64,000 bases of DNA, taken from NCBI GenBank assembly GCA_964623635.1, contig CAZUUA010000005.1, positions 29,315 through 93,314 of the forward strand, given 5' to 3'. The notes below the pieces were generated by a model that saw only the letters and a program-made list of their open reading frames with translations, searched no databases and was not told where the DNA came from. A program made the position numbers and the translations under genes. Of the stretch, positions 1 to 8,060 are shown one piece after another. Every line of letters starts with the position of its first letter. Positions within the stretch are counted from its first letter, which is position 1. The stretch is from UMGS1696 sp964623635 (lineage in GTDB: Bacteria; Bacillota; Clostridia; Oscillospirales; CAG-272).

Positions 1-1309
1 GGTCGTATGCGGCTTCTTCCTTTTGGTATTTGGCGATCTCGTCACCAATGTCCTTTTGGCGTTCTGTGCGACCGGATGCGGTTTGCTCCAGCACATTGCG
101 CCGCACCAGCAGATCCGTCCGTGTAGCTTCCCTTTGCTTTTGCGAAACCAGCAGTGCTTCGGAGGTTTCGGTGGCAGTATGACGATCGGCGGTACAACGC
201 TCTACGGCTGTTCTGGCCGCTTCTGCATCCTCCTCGGCAGACCGATAGGCTTTCTCGATCTCGGACGTTTGCTTATGCAGTTCTTCCAGCCGGGACAGCG
301 CTGCTTGTTCCTCCACCTTTGCCGCTTCCACAGCCAATGTTTCCAGTTGGATCTGGTCGGTCTTGTGCTTTTTTTCGGTGATCGCCACCTGCACTTCCCC
401 TTCCAATTCTGCTTTTTGTTGGCTGGCTATGCTGTAGGATTCGTGGGTATGTTGAGATGCTTCCTTGTTGGCACGGGACTGCTCGTACAACCGGTCGATG
501 CGATCCTCGGTCTGTTTCCGGGAATCCTCTGCCATCTCCAATTCGTGGGCTGACATTTTTACGTCCCGTTCGGCCTTCTGAATGTTGTCCGTGTACACAT
601 CGGCATCGTACAGCCACAGTGCCACATCGGTGGATTTTTTCTGTTCGTACAGCTCCAGGTATTTTCTTGCCTTGGCAGCGTCTCGTTCCAGAGGACCTAT
701 CCGGGCAGCCAGCTCACCTTCAATGTCCGCCACACGTTCCATATTGACGTTGGTCTCTGCAAGCTTTTTCTCCGACTCCACTTTGCGGTAGCGGTATTTG
801 CTGATCCCGGCGCTTTCTTCAAAGGCAGACCGGCGTTCTTCGCTTTTCTTGGAGATGATCTCGGCGATCTTGCCTTGTCCGATGATGGAGTAGCCTTCCC
901 GGCCGATACCGGTATTCATGAACAGCTCATAAATGTCCTTCAGTCTCGCTCGTTTGCGATTGATGAAATATTCGCTGTCTCCGGAACGATAATACCGCCG
1001 GGTCACGGTGATCTCGTCGTAGCCGGCATTCAGGACTTTAGGTTCCTTGCTGTCGTCAAAGGTCACGGAGACCTCGGCAAAGCTCATGGGCTTCTTCCCA
1101 TCGGCACCGGCAAATACAACGTCTTCCATTTTGCTGCCCCGGATGTTCTTGGTGGAAAGCTCCCCAAGCACCCAGCGCATGGCATCCGTGATGTTGGATT
1201 TGCCGCTGCCATTGGGTCCGACGATGACCGTTGCGCCATCGTGAAACTGCAATATTGTTTTTTCCGGGAACGATTTGAATCCATGTAGTTCCAGTGATTG
1301 TAGATACAA
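1..1309 (-). CDS. smc: Chromosome segregation protein SMC, N-terminal part (cut by window edge)
   Basis: SMC is the ATPase arm of the condensin-like SMC-ScpAB complex that compacts and separates chromosomes. About 436 codons are visible; the hinge and C-terminal ATPase half lie outside the window. The translation begins LYLQSLELHGFKSF and has a Walker A GPNGSGKS at residues 31-38. It is followed by a long charged stretch rich in Glu, Lys, Gln and Arg typical of the first coiled-coil arm. I place the start at a TTG at 1307-1309 because AAAGGAGG lies 8 bases upstream (1318-1325) and homology begins exactly there. No ATG fits. The start lies 3 bases beyond the radical SAM stop codon, so the two genes are probably translationally coupled. 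Confidence 0.95.
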   Translation of the reverse strand, partial: MYLQSLELHGFKSFPEKTILQFHDGATVIVGPNGSGKSNITDAMRWVLGELSTKNIRGSKMEDVVFAGADGKKPMSFAEVSVTFDDSKEPKVLNAGYDEITVTRRYYRSGDSEYFINRKRARLKDIYELFMNTGIGREGYSIIGQGKIAEIISKKSEERRSAFEESAGISKYRYRKVESEKKLAETNVNMERVADIEGELAARIGPLERDAAKARKYLELYEQKKSTDVALWLYDADVYTDNIQKAERDVKMSAHELEMAEDSRKQTEDRIDRLYEQSRANKEASQHTHESYSIASQQKAELEGEVQVAITEKKHKTDQIQLETLAVEAAKVEEQAALSRLEELHKQTSEIEKAYRSAEEDAEAARTAVERCTADRHTATETSEALLVSQKQREATRTDLLVRRNVLEQTASGRTERQKDIGDEIAKYQKEEAAYD

Positions 1310-1312
1310 CCG

Positions 1313-2386
1313 TCACGCCTCCTTTCCCTGTGCGTTTGCTGTGTCCCTGTGCTCCCTTCTCTGTGGAAACGCTGCTTGGCAACCCACGCTGTACCGTATT
1401 TGCGCTGGGGTCTCTTGGAATTTGCGCAGCCGTACCGGATAGTTTTCCTCGATCCAGCGCACGTTCTCCCGTTTTTGTCCGACAACGGCAGAGACTTCTC
1501 CAACAGGCACCCGGATCAGCAGGTCTTTTTCGGTCGATTTCTGTTGCCAGTCGAGCACCGCTTCCTGCAGGGCATTGCGATACAGCCGACTGTGTACCAG
1601 CTCACCCATAGCCGGATGCACCGGACCGGCCAGACAAGATGCCGGATCGTGCAGGCTTTCGCTGTCGCACAGACCGATCCGCAGACAATCCACACCGGCT
1701 TTCACAAATACCTGCAGCACGGCGGCACTGCGTTCTACGGCCTCTTCCGCGGTCAACGGTGTGTATATGCCCGATGTTGTCCAGGCGGCAAGCGCCGTGT
1801 GGTGCAGCACGATGGTGGGATAGATCCGGCACGCCACGGCGCCCATTTGGCAGATCTCCCGGGCACAGGCCAGTTCCGTTTCCAGCGCGGCACCGGGCAG
1901 ACCGATCATCATTTGTCCAACCCAGGGGATCCCGGCTTCCTTCAGCAGTGCACAGGCCGCTCTGGTCTGCGATGCCGTATGCCCTCGTTTGCACATTTGG
2001 AGCACTCTGTCATCCATGCTCTGGATGCCCAACTCCACAGCGGAGATCGTGTACTGCGACAGGATCGATAGAATCTCCGGATCGATATAGTCCGGTCTGG
2101 TGGACATACGGATGCCATCTACGCTGCCGCTTGCCACATAACTTTGTGCCAGGTCCAACAGGTCGGTCATCAGCTTCCGATCGATGCCGGTGAAGGAACC
2201 GCCGAAAAAGGCGATTTCACAGGGTGTATCTGCCGGAATGGTGGACAGCACCGTTTCGATCTCGTCCCTTGCCTTCTCACGAAGAAAAGAACAAGTGCCC
2301 GATATGGTGTGCTGGTCACAAAACACACACTGATTCGGGCAGCCCATATGGGGAATAAACAGGGGTATATTGATATGCTTTTTCAT
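1313..2386 (-). CDS. Elp3-like radical SAM protein
   Basis: A 357-residue radical SAM enzyme with the iron-sulfur motif CPNQCVFC at residues 16-23, followed by the GGSFTG glycine-rich SAM-binding motif. The body resembles the radical SAM half of Elp3, but there is no C-terminal acetyltransferase domain, so it is not a complete tRNA-modifying Elp3. Members of this family sit between rnc and smc in many Clostridia. The substrate is unknown. It starts with ATG 6 bases after the rnc stop and is followed at once by smc, so it belongs to the rnc-smc transcription unit. Confidence 0.85.
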   Translation of the reverse strand: MKKHINIPLFIPHMGCPNQCVFCDQHTISGTCSFLREKARDEIETVLSTIPADTPCEIAFFGGSFTGIDRKLMTDLLDLAQSYVASGSVDGIRMSTRPDYIDPEILSILSQYTISAVELGIQSMDDRVLQMCKRGHTASQTRAACALLKEAGIPWVGQMMIGLPGAALETELACAREICQMGAVACRIYPTIVLHHTALAAWTTSGIYTPLTAEEAVERSAAVLQVFVKAGVDCLRIGLCDSESLHDPASCLAGPVHPAMGELVHSRLYRNALQEAVLDWQQKSTEKDLLIRVPVGEVSAVVGQKRENVRWIEENYPVRLRKFQETPAQIRYSVGCQAAFPQRREHRDTANAQGKEA

Positions 2387-2392
2387 TCGGTT

Positions 2393-3151
2393 TTACGGCT
2401 GTTCGCCAAACAAAACCAATGCTTCCTTGGCGGCGTTCTGTTCGGCTTCTCGCTTGGAGTGGGCACAGCCTTTGCCGATCACATTGCTATTGAGTCGGGC
2501 TTCTACGGTGAAGATCTTGTCGTGATCCGGACCTGCTTCACCCACCAGAATGTATTCCAGCCGCTCGCCTTCTACCTGCTGTACGATCTGCTGCAGTGTG
2601 GTTTTGTAATCCACGAACACGCTGTTGTTTCGCAGCACGTGCAGTTCTTCTTCGATAAAAGGCATCAGGAAGGTGCGCACCGGTTCGAAGTTTTCGCCGG
2701 CGTCCATGTAGATGGCAGCCAGCAGTGCTTCAAAGCAGTCTGCCAGAATGGAGGGACGATTGCGGCCGTTGTTCATGGATTCGCCGTGTCCCATGTGCAT
2801 ATACAGTCCCAGCCGGATCTTTTGGGCAAAACGGGACAGCGCCTTTTCGCAGACCACTGCCGCACGGATCTTGGTCAGCTCTCCTTCCTGGATGTCTCTG
2901 TAGGACTCGAACAGGTAACTGCTGACCAGGATCGAAAGCACGGAGTCACCCAGAAATTCCAAGCGTTCGTTGTAGGGCAGCTTGACGCCTTTGGTGCGTT
3001 TTTCGTTGGAATACGAGGAATGGGTCAGAGCCTCACGCAAAATATCTTTGTTTTGAAATGTGTAGCCGATCGCCTTTTCCAGTCCTTCACTGGGCAGTGC
3101 TTCCTGAAAAGGCTTGGCCGTGGATGTATGTTGATTTTTGCTCTCGCTCAT
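2393..3151 (-). CDS. rnc: Ribonuclease III
   Basis: Endoribonuclease for double-stranded RNA, used in rRNA processing and mRNA turnover. The 252-residue protein has the RNase III signature NERLEFLGDSVL at residues 61-72, the second acidic cluster DCFEALLAAIYMDAG, and a C-terminal double-stranded-RNA-binding domain from about residue 177 on, with the KREAEQNAA helix. The ATG overlaps the plsX stop codon by 4 bases (ATGA), indicating translational coupling. The order plsX-rnc-smc is classic for Firmicutes. Confidence 0.97.
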   Translation of the reverse strand: MSESKNQHTSTAKPFQEALPSEGLEKAIGYTFQNKDILREALTHSSYSNEKRTKGVKLPYNERLEFLGDSVLSILVSSYLFESYRDIQEGELTKIRAAVVCEKALSRFAQKIRLGLYMHMGHGESMNNGRNRPSILADCFEALLAAIYMDAGENFEPVRTFLMPFIEEELHVLRNNSVFVDYKTTLQQIVQQVEGERLEYILVGEAGPDHDKIFTVEARLNSNVIGKGCAHSKREAEQNAAKEALVLFGEQP

Positions 3152-4215
3152 TGGGGGTCTCCTTTTGGCGCAGTCGGTTGGTCTGCGGTTTGCGATTTGC
3201 CTTCCGCATTGTTTCGGAGCACAGATCGATCGTATTTTTTCATTTGTTCTTCCATTTTGCCGATGACACCGGTGGAGATAAAGGCTTCGGCCTGGCGCAC
3301 GGCATTGCGAATGGCTCTTGCGTCGGAGCTGCCATGGGCCTTGATCACCGGTTTTTGCAGACCAAGCAGCGGTGCGCCGCCGTATTCAGATGCGTCAAAG
3401 GAACGCTTCAATCCACGAAGCTGATCCTTCATGGCCAGATAGGACAGCTTGGTCACCATGTTCTGGGTATACAGCTCCTTCAGCTGCCCAAAGAAGAACT
3501 TGGTCATGCCTTCCAACATTTTCAGCGTGATGTTGCCGGTAAAGCCATCGGTCACCAATACGTCGCACAAACCGGCGGCAATATCTTTACCTTCGATATT
3601 GCCGTGGAAATGCACCGCTTCGTTGGTCTTCAGCTTCTGGTAGGCATTGACCTGGATCGGTGTACCCTTGCACTCCTCGGTACCGTTGTTCAAGAGTCCC
3701 ACCACAGGATCCTGCACCTGCATGACGTGCTGCATATACAAAGAGCCTAATATCGCCCACTGCTCCAGATAATCGGCAGTGACGGTCACGTTGGCACCGC
3801 AGTCCAGCAGCAGGCAGGGACGTTCAAAAGGTAGCAGTGTGGTGATGGCAGAACGCTGCAGTCCTTTCACCGGTCGAATGATCAGAGAGGAACCGGCGTG
3901 CAGGGCACCGGTATTGCCAGCCGAAATAAACGCATCGCCATCCTCCTTCAGCAGTCGTAGCCCTACGCCCATAGAACAATTCTTTTTGGCACGCAGGATA
4001 GACAGGGGATCGTCTTCCATGGAGATAGTCTCCTCGGTATGGACGATCTCAAACAGTCGGCTGTTGGTCTGGCATTCCTGCAGGCAAGCTTCGATCTTTG
4101 CCTGATCTCCTACCAGCACCAGCTTGGATTCGGTATGGGCGGCGGCTTCCACAGCACCCCGGACGATCTCACCCGGTGCGTTGTCACCACCCATGGCATC
4201 TATAATGATCTTCAT
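3148..4215 (-). CDS. plsX: Phosphate acyltransferase PlsX
   Basis: PlsX converts acyl-ACP to acyl-phosphate, the first step of phosphatidic acid synthesis with PlsY. The 355-residue protein starts MKIIIDAMGGDNAP, the usual N-terminus of the family. A longer in-frame reading exists upstream (to 4425) but it overlaps trmFO and lacks homology, so 4215 is the start. The gene overlaps trmFO upstream and rnc downstream by 4 bases each, so all three are translated as a chain. No fapR or acpP is present next to it. Confidence 0.97.
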   Translation of the reverse strand: MKIIIDAMGGDNAPGEIVRGAVEAAAHTESKLVLVGDQAKIEACLQECQTNSRLFEIVHTEETISMEDDPLSILRAKKNCSMGVGLRLLKEDGDAFISAGNTGALHAGSSLIIRPVKGLQRSAITTLLPFERPCLLLDCGANVTVTADYLEQWAILGSLYMQHVMQVQDPVVGLLNNGTEECKGTPIQVNAYQKLKTNEAVHFHGNIEGKDIAAGLCDVLVTDGFTGNITLKMLEGMTKFFFGQLKELYTQNMVTKLSYLAMKDQLRGLKRSFDASEYGGAPLLGLQKPVIKAHGSSDARAIRNAVRQAEAFISTGVIGKMEEQMKKYDRSVLRNNAEGKSQTADQPTAPKGDPQ

Positions 4216-5576
4216 GACAGTTCCACTCCTTTCTCTTCCTTTTGATCCATTTGCCATTCGTGCAGCTGCTCGGCCACCCCATCGATGGTTTGAAGAGCAC
4301 GCTGGGCAAGGGCTTCGTTGCGGGCTCGTTTGCCGCCTTTTACCTTTTTGGCAAGCTGGGGCACGATGCCGAAGTTGGCGTTCATAGGCTGGAACAGGGT
4401 CTGTTCGCCGTGGGAAATGTACCACGCCATGGCGCCAATCATGGTCTCCTCCGGGAACAGGAACGCTTCCCTTTCCTTGGCTCGCAGTGCCGCATTGACG
4501 CCAGCCACAAACCCGGATGCGGCCGATTCAATGTAGCCTTCCACACCGGTCATTTGTCCGGCGAAGTAGGTATTGTGGTTGGTACGCATCGAATAGTCGC
4601 CGTCCAGCAGATCCGGAGAGCACAGGAAGGTATTGCGGTGCATGACGCCATACCGCAAAAATTCGGCGTTTTCCAGACCGGGGATCATATGGAACACTCT
4701 CCGCTGCTCCGGCCAGGTCAGGTGGGTCTGGAACCCAACGATATTGAACATGGAGCCACGCTGGTTTTCCCGGCGCAGCTGGACAATGGCATAGAATTCT
4801 TCGCCCGTCTCCGGATGTCGGATGCCCACCGGTTTCATGGGACCATAGCGCAGGGTATCCTCACCACGTCTTGCCATGACCTCCACCGGCATACAGCCTT
4901 CGAACACCGTCAGCTTTTCGCCTTCTTCGAAATCGTGGAGCTTGGCTTCCTCGGCAGACAGCAGTGCAGCATAAAATGCTTTGTATTCGGCTTCGGTCAT
5001 GGGGCAATTGATGTAGTCCGGGTCGCCTTTGTCGTAACGGGTCGCCCAGAAAGCCTTGGTCATATCGATGGAATCGTAGTCCACGATGGGTGCAGCTGCA
5101 TCAAAGAAGGACAGGCTTTTCCCACCGATCTTCTCCTGGATCGCCGCTGCCAGACCTTCGGAGGTCAGGGGACCCGTTGCCACCACGGTGATGTCGTCTT
5201 CCGGGATGTCGGTCATTTCTTCTTCGATGACGGTGATATTCGGATGAGAGCGTATCTTCTCGGTGATATAGCCGGAGAACTGCTCTCTGTCCACGGCCAC
5301 CGCACCACCGGCCGATACCGCTGCCACACTGCAGGCCTCCATGATCAAAGAGCCCAGTCGGCGCATTTCTTCCTTCAGCAGACCAGCCGCATTGGTGATC
5401 TCCCCGGACCGGAGAGAATTGGAGCAGACCAGCTCCGCAAAGGTATCCGCATGGTGTGCCGGGGACTTTTTCTTTGGTTTCATTTCGTACAGTTGTACCT
5501 GCACACCCAGTTTCGCTGCCTGCCACGCCGCTTCACATCCGGCAAGGCCTGCACCGTAAATCTTGATCTCTGCCAT
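4212..5576 (-). CDS. trmFO: Folate- and FAD-dependent tRNA (uracil-54-C5)-methyltransferase TrmFO
   Basis: TrmFO makes ribothymidine at tRNA position 54 using methylene-tetrahydrofolate, the Gram-positive alternative to SAM-dependent TrmA. The 454-residue protein has the FAD-binding GAGLAGCEAAW motif near the N-terminus and the conserved CSNSLRS segment with its functional cysteine. I chose the ATG at 5574-5576 (MAEIKIYGAG) because GGAG lies 8 bases upstream of it. An alternative ATG four codons earlier would place that Shine-Dalgarno inside the gene. topA usually precedes trmFO in Firmicutes, as here. Confidence 0.95.
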   Translation of the reverse strand: MAEIKIYGAGLAGCEAAWQAAKLGVQVQLYEMKPKKKSPAHHADTFAELVCSNSLRSGEITNAAGLLKEEMRRLGSLIMEACSVAAVSAGGAVAVDREQFSGYITEKIRSHPNITVIEEEMTDIPEDDITVVATGPLTSEGLAAAIQEKIGGKSLSFFDAAAPIVDYDSIDMTKAFWATRYDKGDPDYINCPMTEAEYKAFYAALLSAEEAKLHDFEEGEKLTVFEGCMPVEVMARRGEDTLRYGPMKPVGIRHPETGEEFYAIVQLRRENQRGSMFNIVGFQTHLTWPEQRRVFHMIPGLENAEFLRYGVMHRNTFLCSPDLLDGDYSMRTNHNTYFAGQMTGVEGYIESAASGFVAGVNAALRAKEREAFLFPEETMIGAMAWYISHGEQTLFQPMNANFGIVPQLAKKVKGGKRARNEALAQRALQTIDGVAEQLHEWQMDQKEEKGVELS

Positions 5577-5636
5577 ATTCTGCTCCATTATGATTTGTAT
5601 TGTTCAGTCTATGCTGATTCACTCGAGAAAACGAGG

Positions 5637-5665
5637 CAAAAAGCTAGGATTTATGGCTTTTTGGC
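5637..5665 (-). terminator. Weak terminator-like hairpin after topA
   Basis: In the 136-base gap between topA and trmFO, the minus strand reads a short GC-poor stem (GCCAAAAAGC ... GCTTTTGCC) around a small loop with T-rich flanks. It could end part of the topA transcription. The stem is weak and the call is uncertain. A separate inverted repeat, GTTGACT-TC-AGTCAAC, lies at 5687-5702 just after the topA stop. Confidence 0.3.
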
Positions 5666-5712
5666 GCATTTTCAACCTTAATCAGTGTTGACTTCAGTCA
5701 ACAGCGTTCGCT

Positions 5713-8016
5713 TTATTCCTGTCCCATTTCTTCCGGGGCAATAGGTGCTTCCTCGACCGCTTCCATCGGCTTTTCGATTTTGAAATCGCAGCTGGCGTTC
5801 CGGCAGACCAGCAGGTGGTTCTTGCCTTTTTTGCGCATGAGCATATTGCCGCACTGGGGACATTTTTCGTTTGTCGGCATATCCCACGAGGAGAATGTAC
5901 AGGTTGGATAATTTTCGCAGCCATAGAACATGGTGCGGTTCTTGCCGTATTTGGTCACGATCTCGCCGCCGCATTCGGGACACTTGACGCCCAGGGTCTT
6001 GACCTTTTGCTTGGTGAACTTGCATTCTGGATACCGGGAGCAGGCATAGAAGCTGCCATAACGGCCGTTGCGCAGGATCATATCGGCACCGCACACCTCA
6101 CACTTCATGGGTGCGATCTCCGGCTTTTTCTCCACCAGTGCATCCCCTTCTCTGGTCAGGGGTCTGGTATTCTTGCACGCCGGATAATTGGGACAAGCGG
6201 CGAACTTGCCAAATCGACCGTTCTTCACCACCATACGGCTGCCGCAGTGCTCACAGATGATGTCGGTGACTTCGTCCGGCACGTCAAATTCTTCCTTGGA
6301 CACATTTTCCATAGCGGCATCCAGCTCTTTCTTGAAGCCGCCGTAGAAGTCGTTCAACACGTCCAGCATGGTGTTTTGTCCGTTTTCGATCTCGTCCAGG
6401 CTGTCCTCCATATGAGCTGTGAACTTATAGTCCACAATGTCCGGGAACTGCTCGCACATGATCTTGGTGATGACCTCGCCAAGCTGTGTCGGCACTAAGC
6501 TCTTGCCTTCTCTCTTTACGTAGCCACGGGAGATGATCAGGGTGATGGTAGGCGTGTAGGTGCTGGGGCGACCGATGCCTTCGTCTTCCAAAAATTTGAT
6601 CAGGGATGCTTCGGTGTAGCGTGCCGGCGGTTCGGTGAAATGCTGGCTGGGATCGATCTTTTTGGCCGTCAGCGCATCTCCTTCGGTGAACTGGGGCAGG
6701 CGTGCATTGGGTCCGTCTTCATCCACTTTTTTCTCGTCGGTGGATTCCTCGTACACCGCCATAAAGCCGGGGAACTTCACGGTGTGCCCGCTGGTACGAT
6801 AGATGTACTTATCACACAGCAGATCGGTCTGCACGGTGGCAAGCTCCGCCGATTCCATTTGGCTGGCTGTAAACCGGTCCCAAATCAGCTTATACAGCCG
6901 ATACTGGTCGGAGGACAAAAGCTTCTTGACGCTGGCCGGTTCCAATGTGGGGTCAGCCGGACGAATAGCTTCGTGGGCATCCTGGGCACCGGCTTTGGCT
7001 TTGTATATCCTCGGCTTGGCAGAATAGTACTCTTCGCCGTATTTTTCACAGATATAGTTCTTAGCGATCTCACGTGCTTCTTCGGAGATCCGCAGGGAGT
7101 CGGTACGCATATAGGTGATAAGCCCATGGGTGCCACCGAATTCGCTGCCCAGGTTCAAGCCTTCGTACAGCTCCTGCGCCACCTTCATGGTACGCTGGGA
7201 CTGGAAGTTCAGTTTCCGGGAGGCTTCCTGCTGCAAGGTAGAGGTGGTGAACGGAGGCGCCGGATTCTTCAGCTTTTTGCCATTGCGGATCTCCTGCACC
7301 AGAAAAGGCTTACCCATGCAGTCATCCACGACCCTTTGAGCCTCTGCGGCATTGTTAAGCTCCAGCTTTGCCTTGGTGTCCGCCATACCCCAGAAGTGGG
7401 TCTGGAAGGTCTTACCGTCACCGGTCTGCAGATCGGCGTCGATGTTCCAATATTCCTTAGGCACAAAGGCACGGATCTCGTTTTCCCGTTCCACAATGAT
7501 ACGGGTCGCCACAGACTGCACACGTCCTGCTGACAGGCCACTTTTCACCGTCTTCCACAAAAAGGGACTGAGCTTGTAGCCCACGATACGGTCCAGTATC
7601 CGGCGTGCCTGCTGGGCGTTGACCATATCCATATCGATATCTCTGGGGGCTTTGATGGCATTTTTGACGGCAGTCTTGGTCACCTCGTTGAAGGTGATCC
7701 GGCGTGCTTTTTCCGGCGGAATGGCCAGAGCGGTCATCAGATGCCAGGAAATGGCTTCTCCTTCCCGGTCAGGGTCCGTTGCCAGGTAGATCCGGTCGGC
7801 CTTTTTGACTTCCTTCTTCAGCTCCCGGATCAGCTCGCCTTTGCCCCGGATATTGATATAATGCGCTTCGAAATTATTTTCCAGATCGATCCCCAGTGTT
7901 GACTTAGGCAGGTCCCGCAAATGCCCCTTACAGGCCACCACCTTATACGTGGAGCCCAGGTAGCTGTTGGCTGTGCTTGCTTTTGTGGGAGATTCCATGA
8001 TCACCAGATTGTACAT
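5713..8016 (-). CDS. topA: DNA topoisomerase I (type IA)
   Basis: Relaxes negative supercoils behind RNA polymerase. The 767-residue protein begins with the TOPRIM domain (LVIMESPTKA, later DPDREGEAISWH). The active-site tyrosine is in ITYMRTDS near residue 300. Four C-terminal zinc-ribbon units follow, each with paired cysteines (CEHCGS, CEVCGA, CPECGG, CPQCGN); the last one lacks the usual PxC spacing and ends in CRNASC. The length is normal for Firmicutes TopA with several zinc ribbons. It follows dprA, a common gene pair. Confidence 0.97.
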   Translation of the reverse strand: MYNLVIMESPTKASTANSYLGSTYKVVACKGHLRDLPKSTLGIDLENNFEAHYINIRGKGELIRELKKEVKKADRIYLATDPDREGEAISWHLMTALAIPPEKARRITFNEVTKTAVKNAIKAPRDIDMDMVNAQQARRILDRIVGYKLSPFLWKTVKSGLSAGRVQSVATRIIVERENEIRAFVPKEYWNIDADLQTGDGKTFQTHFWGMADTKAKLELNNAAEAQRVVDDCMGKPFLVQEIRNGKKLKNPAPPFTTSTLQQEASRKLNFQSQRTMKVAQELYEGLNLGSEFGGTHGLITYMRTDSLRISEEAREIAKNYICEKYGEEYYSAKPRIYKAKAGAQDAHEAIRPADPTLEPASVKKLLSSDQYRLYKLIWDRFTASQMESAELATVQTDLLCDKYIYRTSGHTVKFPGFMAVYEESTDEKKVDEDGPNARLPQFTEGDALTAKKIDPSQHFTEPPARYTEASLIKFLEDEGIGRPSTYTPTITLIISRGYVKREGKSLVPTQLGEVITKIMCEQFPDIVDYKFTAHMEDSLDEIENGQNTMLDVLNDFYGGFKKELDAAMENVSKEEFDVPDEVTDIICEHCGSRMVVKNGRFGKFAACPNYPACKNTRPLTREGDALVEKKPEIAPMKCEVCGADMILRNGRYGSFYACSRYPECKFTKQKVKTLGVKCPECGGEIVTKYGKNRTMFYGCENYPTCTFSSWDMPTNEKCPQCGNMLMRKKGKNHLLVCRNASCDFKIEKPMEAVEEAPIAPEEMGQE

Positions 8017-8060
8017 AGTTCTGCGCTTTCCTCATCTTTCTATCGTTTCCCTGCGGATAC

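Noticed and set aside
4242..5681. 479-codon plus-strand frame opposite trmFO
   Set aside because: Antisense shadow of trmFO; no homology and no start signals.
5687..5702. Inverted repeat GTTGACT-TC-AGTCAAC after topA as an operator
   Set aside because: It lies just after the topA stop, is not placed on a clear promoter, and is a single copy; nothing else supports regulation.
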